Part shown: piece after piece, positions 27,683 through 37,065 of the stretch
How the letters are laid out: the number at the start of each line of letters is the position of its first letter
Numbering within the stretch: position 1 is the stretch's first letter
Source of the DNA: Wohlfahrtiimonas sp. G9077
Lineage (GTDB): Bacteria; Pseudomonadota; Gammaproteobacteria; Cardiobacteriales; Wohlfahrtiimonadaceae
Length of the DNA: 64,000 nt
Assembly (NCBI RefSeq): GCF_002252155.1
Contig: NZ_NEFD01000002.1
Location: 62,001-126,000, forward strand
Direction of reading: 5' to 3'
Notes under the pieces: model-generated
What the model was told of the DNA's origin: nothing
Databases searched by the model: none
Seen by the model: the letters and a program-made list of their open reading frames with translations, nothing else
Translations under genes and position numbers: made by a program

Positions 27683-29043
27683 TATTTATCCTCCTTCACT
27701 GAGGAAATGTTTGGGGCTTTATTGGCAAGGAAATGACGAATCTCAGCAACATCTTGTGGACTCACTTCAGGGGATACGTTGTTCCATGAGTTGCGGATGA
27801 AGTTGATGACCGTGGCCACTTCTTCATCGCTTAAGTGTGCAAATGAGGGCATGCCAAATGCCATGCGATCTGCCGGTGTTGCTGGCATCACGCCGCCTTC
27901 TAAGGTGATTTGAATGACCGATTGTGCATTTTGTGCCGTGATGGCAGTGTTTTGGTTCAACGCAGGGAAAATGCGTGGCACACCTTCACCATCAACGCGG
28001 TGACAAATTGTACAATGTTCCATATACAATACGGCACCCGGCGCTCTGAATGTATCGGTTAAGAGAAGGTCAGTGGTGGTATCGGGTTGAGTTTTTAACT
28101 CTAAGGATTTACCCGGCGCTGGGGACAATGTTTTTAAGTAGCTGGCCACAGCATTTAAATCTTGTTCTGTCCAATATTGCGAGCTGTGTTCAACCACATC
28201 GCCCATTGCACCAAAGGCAGCCACTTTATCTGTGCGCCCTGTTTTTAAGAATTCTACGATTTCATCTTCAGACCAAGTTTTTAAGCCTTGACCTTCACCG
28301 CGTAAACTTTTTGCACGCCAACCATCAATGAGTGCACCGGATAAGAAGAGATCACTTGAATCATTCGTGAGGGCTTTTTCTTGGTACGCAATGCCGCGTG
28401 GCGTATGACAAGCGCCGCAGTGACCCGGACCTTCAACAATGTATGCCCCATGATTTTCAATGCCACTTAATGCGCTGTTGCCTTTAAATTCACGGATGGG
28501 TGCAAAAAGCATCTGCCAATAAGCCACCGGCCAACGCATGCTCATGATGGCAGGGAAAGTTGTGGGTGCATTTTCTTGCTTCACAGCAGGCACCGCATTC
28601 ATAAAGTATTCATACATCGCCACCATGTCAGAGTCGGGCATGATGGTGTAAGAGGCATAAGGCATCGCAGGATAGAGCGGCGCACCATCTTTACGCACAC
28701 CATGTTTGACAGCATTGGCGAACTCTTGCAATGTGTAATTGCCAATCCCTGTCTCTTTATCTGGTGTGATATTGGTGGAATAGATGGCGCCAAATGGCGT
28801 TTGCATCGCTAAACCACCGGCATATTCCGTGCCACCTGGCACAGTATGACACGCCGCGCAGTCGGATAACCGTGCAATGTATTCACCCTGAGCGATTAAA
28901 GCTTGTTGTTGTTCTGGGCTCGTGGCTTGTGTGGATGTGTCAATGTCATGGGTGCGGCTTTTAATGATCATAAAAGAGCCAGCCACCGCAGCGGTGACGC
29001 CGACAGCACCAAGAATCGCCAATCGGATGAGTAATTTTTTCAT
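27682..29043 (-). CDS. Membrane-anchored triheme cytochrome c (alcohol-dehydrogenase subunit II-like)
   Basis: Predicted electron-transfer cytochrome of 452 residues with an N-terminal membrane anchor (residues about 5-27) and three haem-c sites: CAACH (62-66), CGACH (209-213) and CTICH (344-348). The layout resembles the triheme subunit of membrane alcohol/gluconate dehydrogenases, but no flavin or quinoprotein dehydrogenase subunit is adjacent. Its partner is the downstream TsdA-type cytochrome, overlapping by one base. It may therefore pass electrons between TsdA and the respiratory chain, the place held by TsdB elsewhere. I choose ATG 29043 with GAGG six bases upstream; ATG 29055 is less likely. 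Confidence 0.85.
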   Translation of the reverse strand: MKKLLIRLAILGAVGVTAAVAGSFMIIKSRTHDIDTSTQATSPEQQQALIAQGEYIARLSDCAACHTVPGGTEYAGGLAMQTPFGAIYSTNITPDKETGIGNYTLQEFANAVKHGVRKDGAPLYPAMPYASYTIMPDSDMVAMYEYFMNAVPAVKQENAPTTFPAIMSMRWPVAYWQMLFAPIREFKGNSALSGIENHGAYIVEGPGHCGACHTPRGIAYQEKALTNDSSDLFLSGALIDGWRAKSLRGEGQGLKTWSEDEIVEFLKTGRTDKVAAFGAMGDVVEHSSQYWTEQDLNAVASYLKTLSPAPGKSLELKTQPDTTTDLLLTDTFRAPGAVLYMEHCTICHRVDGEGVPRIFPALNQNTAITAQNAQSVIQITLEGGVMPATPADRMAFGMPSFAHLSDEEVATVINFIRNSWNNVSPEVSPQDVAEIRHFLANKAPNISSVKEDK

Positions 29044-29119
29044 AGTTATCCTCATGTTTTTTGTTATCGAAATCAGCTATATGTATACCTTAATTTACAA
29101 AATTAATGGCAAATATTTA

Positions 29120-29150
29120 CAACTTTTGACCTTTTATCCATCAAAAGTTG
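29120..29150. promoter_or_regulatory. Perfect 10-bp inverted repeat, candidate operator
   Basis: CAACTTTTGA and TCAAAAGTTG flank an 11-bp spacer, so the arms are 21 bp apart centre to centre, two helical turns. No T run follows, so it is not a terminator. It lies 77 bp upstream of the triheme cytochrome gene, in the divergent region shared with the haem-uptake operon, and could bind a dimeric regulator. Confidence 0.45.
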
Positions 29151-29194
29151 ATGCTTGTCAAAATCCATTGCTATTACCGGGCTCGTGCGGTGTT

Positions 29195-29213
29195 GGGGAC
29201 CATTTTTGTCCCC
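29195..29213. repeat. GGGGAC/GTCCCC inverted repeat
   Basis: Six-base arms flank a 7-bp spacer in the same divergent region. The weak T tract (TTT) after it argues against an efficient terminator, so it is either a weak hairpin or a second operator. Confidence 0.35.
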
Positions 29214-29262
29214 TTTGAAACAATGCTTAATAAATAATTTAAAAGAGAATCATAAAATATTA

Positions 29263-29292
29263 TTGACAATCAGTGATAAATACTAATAATAA
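29263..29292 (+). promoter_or_regulatory. Predicted promoter of the haem-uptake operon
   Basis: A consensus TTGACA at 29263-29268 is followed by TAATAA at 29287-29292 (18-bp spacer; a second TAATAA gives 15). It lies about 57 bp upstream of the receptor ATG. Haem uptake genes are usually Fur-repressed; the area is AT-rich with GATAA words, but I cannot identify a clean Fur box. Confidence 0.5.
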
Positions 29293-29348
29293 GCAAATAG
29301 GAATTAATATCATTTGGTATTCACTTTTAGTTACATTGAAGGAAAGTC

Positions 29349-31592
29349 ATGCATCAGCGCACCATTTTGTTCACTGTTTTAATGTCATTGATCGGCACTG
29401 CCGCCGCAGAATCCTCAACCCCAAAAGATGTGGGTACCACGCGTGTTGTGGTGGCTGCACTGAAAGATGAGCGCGTTGCCGAAGAAGCCGCAACGAGTTT
29501 ATCTCAGGTAGACAGTGAAACAATGGAGCGTGTTGGGGCAACGAATTTAAGCAATGCATTGCGTTATGAAGCAGGCGTGAATGTGGACATGACGTCTACA
29601 GGGCGCATGGATAATGTGCGCATTCGTGGCGTGGGTGATGATCGCGTGATGATTGCCATTGACGGCGCACCAATCCCGATGGCATTTAAATTTGGTGGCG
29701 GTTATACCGACATGGGACAAGGCTATTTTGATGTGGATGCCATGAAGCGCATTGACATCATCAAAGGCCCTGTTTCGATGTTGTACGGCAGCAGCGCTTT
29801 AGCGGGCGGTATTTTCATGGAAACGAAAGATCCAAGTGATTTTATCCGTGCGGGCAAGCGTTATGGCGGCGAAGTGAAATTTGGCTATGGCACGGCAGAT
29901 CGTGATCAATTGGTGACGGCAACGGCCGCGGCAAAAATCACCGATACTTTATCTGCATTCGTGCGCGCTTCATTTCGTAAACATTACGAGCGCCGTAACT
30001 ATGAAGGCAAAGCTTATAGCGAAAATTTATTAGGCGCAGGGCGCACGCATCCAAATCCTGCAGAAGCGAATGTAAAAAATATTTTATCTAAAGTGGTGTT
30101 TGAGCCAAGTGATGAACATCGTTTTGCTTTAAGTTATGAGTATTTTAATAGTCACGCTTGGGATGATGCTGCCAATAGAATAGGTGAAAAGCCTATGGCA
30201 TTTCCTGGTATGCCAACGTTTTCGGCGCACCATACAAATATGCTCAACATTCGTCAGCAAATGAATGTACGTTATGACTTTAATGTAGAAACACCAATGT
30301 TTGATCGTGGGCATGTGATGGGGTATTACCAATCTACCAAAGCGCGTCAATCGGTGACGGAAGCGCGTGAACATACAGCGCGCGGCGTTTTTACCGAAGA
30401 TCGCTTCAGACAATCTCACTTTAAAAATGAACAAGTGGGCTTTAATACAGAGTTCTATAAAGCCTTGGAAACGGGTTCAATCTCCCATGAATTGAGCTAT
30501 GGTGCAAATTATAAACACACGAAAGTGAAGACTTTGCGTTTAGGTCACTCTTTTAATCGTCAAACAGGTGCATCCACAGAAACGCAAACCTTCCCGAATA
30601 AAAGCTTCCCAGATTCTAAAATTCATGAATATGGTTTATTTGCACAAGATCGCATCGGCTTTTTAGACAATCGTTTAGAGGTGATTTTAGGGTTGCGTTA
30701 TGATCATTACTCCTTAAAAGTTCAGCAGGGCGGACCATTCTTAGAGGCCAATCCGGGTGTATTGGCACCTGTTGGCTTAAATAAAGGGCATTTATCGAAG
30801 CGTTTAGCGGTGCTGTATTATCCCCATGATCATCACACCATCTATGCAAACTATGCAGAAGGCTTTAAAGCCCCGAGTTTTAATGCGGTCAATGTTGGAT
30901 TCTCGAACCTTGCCCACGGTTATACAGCGATCTCGAATCCTGATTTAAAGCCAGAAACCAGCAAAACTTTTGAGCTCGGTTGGAACTTTAATGATGAGAT
31001 CAATTCAGCGTCTATTGCGGCGTTTTATACCAAATATGACAACTTCATTGAAGAGCTTAAAGTGGTGGGGCATAGAAATGGCGTGCGTTTACATCAATCC
31101 GTGAATTTAGATAAAAGTCATATTTATGGCTTAGAAGGTAAAGCGAGCATTCGTGTGCTTGAATTGCAGAACAATGATGCTCAGTTGCGCTTAAATCTCA
31201 ATGCCGCTTATGCAAAAGGCAAAGACAATCAAACCAAAGAGCCCATTGACAGCGTTGAACCGTTAACCGGCATCATCGGTATGAGTTATGGCTACAGCGA
31301 TACGGCATTTGTGGGGCTGAATCTGAAGCTTGTGGCACCGAAAAAGGCTAAAGAGATTTCAACTGCGTTGCGTAAAAATGGCATCACCAAAATGCCAGGT
31401 TACGGCACGCTTGATTTAGTGGGCGAGTATCGCCCGAATGATAACATCCGCATCAATGCGGGGATTTATAACTTATTGGATAAGAAACATTGGAACTGGG
31501 GCAATCGCATGAATCAAACCACACTGCGTGATGTGGTGCGTGGGACTGAGCCTGGCATCAATGCAGGATTATCCGTCACCATCAGTTTTTAA
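29349..31592 (+). CDS. TonB-dependent haem/haemoglobin outer-membrane receptor
   Basis: Outer-membrane beta-barrel importer, 747 residues. A signal peptide covers about residues 1-20. The plug domain includes NVRIRGVGDDRVMIAIDGAP and IKGPVSMLYGSSALAGGI. The haem-receptor hallmark is present: FKAP at residue 506 and NPDL at 530 (the FRAP/NPNL pair) with H523 between them, the position of the conserved haem-binding histidine. The protein ends in phenylalanine. GAAGGAAAG precedes the ATG. The hmuTUV genes follow immediately, confirming a haem role. TonB-ExbBD must be supplied from elsewhere. Confidence 0.93.
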   Translation: MHQRTILFTVLMSLIGTAAAESSTPKDVGTTRVVVAALKDERVAEEAATSLSQVDSETMERVGATNLSNALRYEAGVNVDMTSTGRMDNVRIRGVGDDRVMIAIDGAPIPMAFKFGGGYTDMGQGYFDVDAMKRIDIIKGPVSMLYGSSALAGGIFMETKDPSDFIRAGKRYGGEVKFGYGTADRDQLVTATAAAKITDTLSAFVRASFRKHYERRNYEGKAYSENLLGAGRTHPNPAEANVKNILSKVVFEPSDEHRFALSYEYFNSHAWDDAANRIGEKPMAFPGMPTFSAHHTNMLNIRQQMNVRYDFNVETPMFDRGHVMGYYQSTKARQSVTEAREHTARGVFTEDRFRQSHFKNEQVGFNTEFYKALETGSISHELSYGANYKHTKVKTLRLGHSFNRQTGASTETQTFPNKSFPDSKIHEYGLFAQDRIGFLDNRLEVILGLRYDHYSLKVQQGGPFLEANPGVLAPVGLNKGHLSKRLAVLYYPHDHHTIYANYAEGFKAPSFNAVNVGFSNLAHGYTAISNPDLKPETSKTFELGWNFNDEINSASIAAFYTKYDNFIEELKVVGHRNGVRLHQSVNLDKSHIYGLEGKASIRVLELQNNDAQLRLNLNAAYAKGKDNQTKEPIDSVEPLTGIIGMSYGYSDTAFVGLNLKLVAPKKAKEISTALRKNGITKMPGYGTLDLVGEYRPNDNIRINAGIYNLLDKKHWNWGNRMNQTTLRDVVRGTEPGINAGLSVTISF

Positions 31593-31606
31593 GTGCAGAG
31601 ATATCC

Positions 31607-32473
31607 ATGATTAAAAAAATGACCCTTGCGGCTGCCTGTGTTGCGGCAATGCTCACCCCAAGTTTTGCCAATGAACGCATCATCACAACCTCTGCTTACA
31701 TCACACAAGTGGTGGAAGCGTTAGGCAAAGCATCCGAATTGGTGGGCGCAGATACTACAAGCCGTTATAACGATGATTTAAGGGCTTTACCGGATGTGGG
31801 TTATCGCATTGCCCTTTCCACAGAAGGGATGCTCTCTTTAAAACCCACGCTGGTGTTGTGGTCATCGGATTCAGGACCACAAACCACCATTGATCAAGTC
31901 AATGGCGCCGGCATTAAGAATCTCACTGTAAAAAAACCGGTGAACATGGCTGAATTAAAAACCATGGTCAGTCAAATCGGTGAAGCATTAGACGCCGCTT
32001 CACAAAGTGAAGTGATCAATGCCGAGTTAGAAGAAAAGCATCAAACTTTGCAAAAAGCGATTGCCGCGCGCGGTGGAAAAAAAGCCCTCTTTATTATGAA
32101 TGAAATGGGGCAAGGCAAAAATGGCAGCAGTCAAAACTTTGCTGGCAATGACACAAGTGCGAATGCTTTAATTGAGCTCTTGGGCATGGACAATCCCTTT
32201 GCAAAACAATTCAGCGCTTATAAGGCGGTGAATGTGGAAACACAAATTCAGCAAGGGGCGGACATTGTCTTCATTGGTAAGCGCTATGATGGCAAAACAG
32301 AAGCACCGCCCATTGTGCGTTTAGACAGCGCTGCTTTAGGTTGGCCGGCGCCCGTTGCCCCTAAATGCGTCTATGAAGTGGACATCAGCCACATGCTCGT
32401 CTATGGCATCCATTTATATGATGATGCGCTCGCCCTCAATGGCCTTGTCAATGAGTGCCTAGGGGAAGAGTAG
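31607..32473 (+). CDS. hmuT: Periplasmic haem-binding protein HmuT
   Basis: Substrate-binding protein of the haem ABC importer, which receives haem from the outer-membrane receptor. A signal peptide covers about residues 1-21 (MIKKMTLAAACVAAMLTPSF, then A). The class III binding-protein fold shows ERIITTSAYITQVVEALG, ELVGADTTSRY, DVGYRIALSTEGMLSLKPTL and an ISHMLVYG segment near the C-terminus. Length is 288 residues. It starts 14 bp after the receptor stop and is followed by the permease and ATPase genes. Confidence 0.93.
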   Translation: MIKKMTLAAACVAAMLTPSFANERIITTSAYITQVVEALGKASELVGADTTSRYNDDLRALPDVGYRIALSTEGMLSLKPTLVLWSSDSGPQTTIDQVNGAGIKNLTVKKPVNMAELKTMVSQIGEALDAASQSEVINAELEEKHQTLQKAIAARGGKKALFIMNEMGQGKNGSSQNFAGNDTSANALIELLGMDNPFAKQFSAYKAVNVETQIQQGADIVFIGKRYDGKTEAPPIVRLDSAALGWPAPVAPKCVYEVDISHMLVYGIHLYDDALALNGLVNECLGEE

Positions 32474-32475
32474 TT

Positions 32476-33480
32476 GTGGGAGATCGATCATTATCATTGA
32501 GCCTACTGACAATGGTGGGCTTGATCATCTGTACGGTTGTGATCTCAAGTTATGTAGGTGCGCTTAGCATCTCATGGGCAGAGATTTTTAACACAGGCAG
32601 TTTAGACAATTACATCTTCTGGCAGATTCGTCTGCCAAGGATTCTCGCAGCACTTTTAGTCGGTGGCGCATTTGCCATCTCAGGTGCTGTGATGCAAGGT
32701 TTATTTCGCAATCCCTTGGTGGAGCCCGGCATTATTGGGGTCTCAAGTGGTGCGGCGTTTTTTGTAGCGTTAACAATTGTTTTGGGTGGCAAGCTATTTC
32801 CTGCACTAATAGATTACTTAAACGATTATACGCTGCCTGTCGCAGCCTGCATTGGTGGGTGGGCTGTGACAGCTTTTTTATACTATGTCTCAAGACACAA
32901 TCAAAATGTAAGCGTCAGTTCGATGTTATTGGTGGGGATCGCCATCAACGCCTTCATTGGCGCGCTCTTGGGGTTATTGAGCTTTGTGGCAACCGATGAT
33001 CAATTGCGCTCTTTGACCTTTTGGTCATTGGGCAGCTTAGGTGGATTTGATTACTCAAAGCTGCTCGTATTATTAATGATTCAGCTTGTGGTCGTGCCTT
33101 TTTTCCTTTTGAGAATTCGCGCGATGAATGCGATGCTCTTAGGTGAACGAGAAGCGCGCCATTTAGGCATCAATGTGGAGCGCTTAAAGAAACAGCAAAT
33201 TTGGGGCGTTGCGATTCTAACGGGCAGTGCGGTGGCATTTTCAGGCGGCATTGGCTTTGTGGGTTTGGTGATTCCGCATTTGGTGCGCATGATCTTTGGT
33301 TCTGATCATCGATTTGTGTTACCGATCTCCTTTTTAATGGGCGGATTGTTGCTGCTCATTGCCGACAGTTTATCACGCGTATTGGCCGCGCCAGCTGAAG
33401 TGCCGATTGGTATTTTCACTGCCTTCATTGGCGCACCATTTTTGGGCTATTTAGTCTATCGACAAGCGGGGCTCAGATGA
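32476..33480 (+). CDS. hmuU: Haem ABC transporter permease HmuU
   Basis: FecCD-type inner-membrane permease with about nine or ten hydrophobic helices. Family landmarks are WQIRLPRILAALLVGGAFAI, SGAVMQGLFRNPLVEPGIIG, and the coupling region GGIGFVGLVIPHLVRMIFG. Translation most likely starts at GTG 32476, 2 bp after the hmuT stop, with AGGGGAAG upstream; GTG 32455 inside hmuT is an alternative that adds seven residues. It overlaps hmuV by 4 bp (ATGA). Confidence 0.93.
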   Translation: MGDRSLSLSLLTMVGLIICTVVISSYVGALSISWAEIFNTGSLDNYIFWQIRLPRILAALLVGGAFAISGAVMQGLFRNPLVEPGIIGVSSGAAFFVALTIVLGGKLFPALIDYLNDYTLPVAACIGGWAVTAFLYYVSRHNQNVSVSSMLLVGIAINAFIGALLGLLSFVATDDQLRSLTFWSLGSLGGFDYSKLLVLLMIQLVVVPFFLLRIRAMNAMLLGEREARHLGINVERLKKQQIWGVAILTGSAVAFSGGIGFVGLVIPHLVRMIFGSDHRFVLPISFLMGGLLLLIADSLSRVLAAPAEVPIGIFTAFIGAPFLGYLVYRQAGLR

Positions 33481-34289
33481 TGTTAGAGATTTATGATTTA
33501 ACCCATGACATTAAAACGCGTCACGGCGTGCGGACTTTGGTGAACATTCCGCACCTGAGCATTCAAAAGCATCGATTGACCGCACTCATTGGCCCAAATG
33601 GTGCGGGCAAAACGACATTGTTGCATTTGTTGTCCGGCGATACTGTGCCAACCACAGGGCGCATCGAATTAGATGGCCGCGATTTACACAACTATCCCAT
33701 TGAGCATTTGGCCAAAAAACGTGCGGTGTTGCCACAATTGCAGCACATTCCTTTTGCCATCAGCGTGATGGCGATTTTGTCGATGGGTTTGATGCCCTAT
33801 GGTATCAATGAGCAGCATCTCCAAGGCAAAGTGCTCATTGCTGAAGTGGCAGAGAGTTTGCAGCTCAGCCATTTATTAGATCGCACCTATCAAGCATTGT
33901 CGGGCGGTGAGCAGCATCGCGTGCAAATTGGCCGCGTGTTGGTGCAATCGCTCTTTGAGCTTGAAACAGCCGGCGAGGATCGCTTGTTGCTGTTAGATGA
34001 GCCGTTTAACCATTTAGATTTGTATCATCAAAAGCATTTACTCAACTATTTCGATGATTTGCGGGCGCGCAAAATGACGATTGTGTGCGTGATGCATGAT
34101 CTCAATCAAGCGCTGCATGTGGCGGATGATTGCATCATTTTGGCAAAAGGTGAATTGCAAGGCGTGTATCCTGCTGCATCCTTAAAAGATGGGGCGATTT
34201 TAGGGCAAGTTTTTCAAATTCCCTTCATACAATTGAACAATGCAAATCATCCTAATGCGCACGCATTATCCATTTTTGGCGGTGAGTGA
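33477..34289 (+). CDS. hmuV: Haem ABC transporter ATP-binding protein HmuV
   Basis: ATPase of the haem importer. Walker A GPNGAGKTT is at residues 39-47, the ABC signature LSGGEQ at 141-146, Walker B LLLLDEP with D174 and E175, and a D-loop NHLDL. Length is 270 residues. The overlap with hmuU implies translational coupling. It is the last gene of the operon; no haem-degradation gene (hmuS or a haem oxygenase) follows, and gyrA begins 108 bp later with its own promoter. Confidence 0.94.
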   Translation: MMLEIYDLTHDIKTRHGVRTLVNIPHLSIQKHRLTALIGPNGAGKTTLLHLLSGDTVPTTGRIELDGRDLHNYPIEHLAKKRAVLPQLQHIPFAISVMAILSMGLMPYGINEQHLQGKVLIAEVAESLQLSHLLDRTYQALSGGEQHRVQIGRVLVQSLFELETAGEDRLLLLDEPFNHLDLYHQKHLLNYFDDLRARKMTIVCVMHDLNQALHVADDCIILAKGELQGVYPAASLKDGAILGQVFQIPFIQLNNANHPNAHALSIFGGE

Positions 34290-34348
34290 GCCACTCATTG
34301 AAATTGTCATGGTACCTATGTGAATTACAGGCAGAAAATCCTATTTTG

Positions 34349-34357
34349 TGATATGAT
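34349..34357 (+). promoter_or_regulatory. Extended -10 promoter of gyrA
   Basis: TGATATGAT gives a TGn-extended -10 (TATGAT at 34352-34357), 40 bp upstream of the gyrA ATG. No good -35 is visible, as is common for extended -10 promoters. Confidence 0.5.
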
Positions 34358-34397
34358 TTTGTAGTTTTATGGTTAATTATTACACAAAGGAAATTCA

Positions 34398-36998
34398 ATG
34401 AGTGAGTTTGCCAAAGAGATAGTTTCGGTTAACTTAGAAGAAGAGATGAGAAAATCCTATCTCGACTATGCCATGAGCGTCATTATCGGACGTGCATTGC
34501 CGGATGTGCGAGATGGTTTGAAACCCGTTCATCGTCGAATTTTACACTCGATGAACCAAACTCATAACGATTGGAATAAGCCTTATAAAAAATCTGCGCG
34601 CATCGTGGGTGATGTGATGGGTAAATACCATCCACACGGTGACAGTGCAATTTATGATTCCATTGTGCGCATGGCACAACCCTTCTCAATGCGTTATATG
34701 TTGGTTGATGGTCAAGGTAACTTCGGTTCGGTCGATGGGGATTCCCCCGCTGCGATGCGTTATACAGAAGTGAGAATGAGCCGCATTGCCCATACATTAT
34801 TACAAGACATCGACAAAGAAACCGTTGATTTCATCCCAAACTATGATGGATCAGAGGTTGAGCCTTCTGTATTGCCCACACAAATCCCGAATTTATTGGT
34901 CAATGGCTCATCCGGTATTGCCGTGGGGATGGCGACGAATATTCCGCCACACAACTTAACAGAAACCATCAATGCATGTGTTGCCCTCATTCAAAATCCT
35001 GAGGTGACGATTGATGAGTTGATGGAACACATTCCGGCGCCAGACTTCCCAACTGCGGGCATCATCAATGGCACAAAAGGTGTGCGTGAAGCGTATCACA
35101 CAGGTCGTGGCCGCGTTGTGATGCGTGCCCGTTGTGACATTGAAATTGATGAAAAACGCAATCGCGAAGTGATTGTGGTTTCAGAATTACCTTATCAAGT
35201 GAACAAAGCGCGCCTCATTGAGAAAATTGTGGAATTGCACCGCGATAAAATCATTGAAGGCATTGCGCCTGATGGTTTGCGTGATGAGTCCGATAAAGAC
35301 GGCATGCGCATTGTCATCGAATTAAAACGCGGTGAATCTGGCATGGTGGTGCTCAATCAATTGTATAAGCACACAGCGTTACAAAGCAGCTTTAGCATCA
35401 ACATGGTGGCGATCGACCAAGGTCAGCCAAAATTGTTGAACTTAAAGCAAGTGCTAGAAGCGTTCATTGCCCATCGCCGCGAAGTGATCACACGTCGCAC
35501 CATCTATGATTTACGTAAAGCCCGTGAACGCGCCCATTTGTTAGAAGGTTTGACAGTGGCACTTGTGAACATCGATGAGATGATCGAATTGATCCGTTCT
35601 TCAAAAGATGGTGCGACAGCTAAAGTCAAAATGCTTGAGAAAATCTGGACAGCAGGTGATGTCATTCCGATGCTTGAGCGCGCAGCACAGCTCAATGAAG
35701 CCGCGGCTCTTGATCAAAATGGTGATTATGGTTTAGTGGCAGGTGGCTATCGCCTCACTGAAGTACAAGCCCAAGCCATTTTAGACATGCGTTTACAGCG
35801 CTTAACGGGTTTAGAGCAAGATAAGATTCATGATGAATACCAAATCTTATTAGAAGCGATTGCCGCATTCATTGAAATTTTAGTGAATCCTGATCGCTTA
35901 AAAGAAGTGGTGTTAGAAGAGTTAGAAAAAGTGCGTGCTGATTTCCATGATGCGCGTCGCACAGAGATTCGCCCATCGGCTGAAGACATTGATATTTTAG
36001 ATCTCATTGCCGATGAACAAGTGGTGGTGACATTGTCTCACCGCGGATACATTAAGTATCAACAATTGGGTGAATATCAAGCGCAAAGACGTGGTGGCCG
36101 CGGTAAATCAGCAGCAAAAGTGAAAGATGAAGATCACGTGGTGAATCTCATCACCACAAGTACGCATGCACAATTGATGTGTTTCTCATCCATTGGCCGC
36201 GTGTATTGGCTTCGCACTTATGAATTGCCAGAAGCCGGTCGCGGTTCCCCAGGGCGCCCGATTGTGAACATGTTGCCGTTGTCTGAAGGTGAACGCATCA
36301 CATCTATTTTACCGGTGGAAGAGTACAGCGCTGAATTGTTCATTGTGATGGCAACGCGTCATGGTGTGATTAAGAAAACAAGCTTAGATAAGTTTGCAAG
36401 TCAGCGTTCAACGGGTGTGATTGCCTTAACGTTAGATGAAGGCGATGAGCTTATTGGCACTGCGATCACAGATGGTGAGAAAGACATCATGCTCTTTACC
36501 TCTGATGGTAAAGTCAATCGCTTCAGTGAAGCGGATGTGCGTGATACCGGTCGTGGTGCACGCGGCGTTAAATCCATGAATTTAACGGATGCACAAACCA
36601 TCATTTCCATGATCATTCCTGAAGCGGACAGCGTGATTTTGATCGCCACAGAAAATGGTTATGGTAAACGCACGCGCGCTGAAGAGTTCACGCGTCACCG
36701 TCGCGGCGGTAAAGGGATGATCGGCATTCAAACGTCAGAGCGTAATGGTTCTGTGATCAGTGCCTGTTTAGTGAAAGAAGACGAGGAAGTGATCCTCATT
36801 TCAAGTAACGGCGTATTGGTGCGCACGCGCGTTTCTGAGATCTCCATTTTAGGTCGCAACACGCAAGGGGTTCGTTTGATTCGCTTAGATGAATCGGATC
36901 AATTGGTGGGCTTAACGGCGGTTGAAGCTGAAGAAGAGATGCCAGAAGATGCAGCAGAAACACCGGATGCTGAAGAAGTGGTGACAACGAACGAATAA
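34398..36998 (+). CDS. gyrA: DNA gyrase subunit A
   Basis: Breakage-reunion subunit of gyrase, 866 residues (E. coli 875). Catalytic Tyr122 lies in AAMRYTE with E. coli numbering. The quinolone-determining positions are S83 and D87 ([10 protein letters not shown]), the susceptible state. The C-terminal DNA-wrapping domain carries the GyrA box QRRGGRGK and ends in an acidic tail ([20 protein letters not shown]), which in other species modulates supercoiling. AAAGGAAA precedes the ATG. It is transcribed singly and ends at a hairpin. Confidence 0.98.
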   Translation: MSEFAKEIVSVNLEEEMRKSYLDYAMSVIIGRALPDVRDGLKPVHRRILHSMNQTHNDWNKPYKKSARIVGDVMGKYHPHGDSAIYDSIVRMAQPFSMRYMLVDGQGNFGSVDGDSPAAMRYTEVRMSRIAHTLLQDIDKETVDFIPNYDGSEVEPSVLPTQIPNLLVNGSSGIAVGMATNIPPHNLTETINACVALIQNPEVTIDELMEHIPAPDFPTAGIINGTKGVREAYHTGRGRVVMRARCDIEIDEKRNREVIVVSELPYQVNKARLIEKIVELHRDKIIEGIAPDGLRDESDKDGMRIVIELKRGESGMVVLNQLYKHTALQSSFSINMVAIDQGQPKLLNLKQVLEAFIAHRREVITRRTIYDLRKARERAHLLEGLTVALVNIDEMIELIRSSKDGATAKVKMLEKIWTAGDVIPMLERAAQLNEAAALDQNGDYGLVAGGYRLTEVQAQAILDMRLQRLTGLEQDKIHDEYQILLEAIAAFIEILVNPDRLKEVVLEELEKVRADFHDARRTEIRPSAEDIDILDLIADEQVVVTLSHRGYIKYQQLGEYQAQRRGGRGKSAAKVKDEDHVVNLITTSTHAQLMCFSSIGRVYWLRTYELPEAGRGSPGRPIVNMLPLSEGERITSILPVEEYSAELFIVMATRHGVIKKTSLDKFASQRSTGVIALTLDEGDELIGTAITDGEKDIMLFTSDGKVNRFSEADVRDTGRGARGVKSMNLTDAQTIISMIIPEADSVILIATENGYGKRTRAEEFTRHRRGGKGMIGIQTSERNGSVISACLVKEDEEVILISSNGVLVRTRVSEISILGRNTQGVRLIRLDESDQLVGLTAVEAEEEMPEDAAETPDAEEVVTTNE

Positions 36999-37020
36999 GA
37001 TCGTGTCACAATTCATTTCC

Positions 37021-37055
37021 ATAAGGCAGGGCAATCCCTGCCTTATCTAATTTTG
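37021..37055 (+). terminator. Hairpin terminator after gyrA
   Basis: The stem ATAAGGCAGGG/CCCTGCCTTAT has 11 perfect pairs and a CAAT loop, followed by CTAATTTT. The T tract is short, so it may leak into marC. Confidence 0.75.
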
Positions 37056-37065
37056 AGGAGGTGAC

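Noticed and set aside
29240-29300. Fur box upstream of the haem receptor
   Set aside because: I compared several registers with the 19-bp consensus and found only about half the positions matching, no better than AT-rich background. Fur control is likely from biology but is not shown here.
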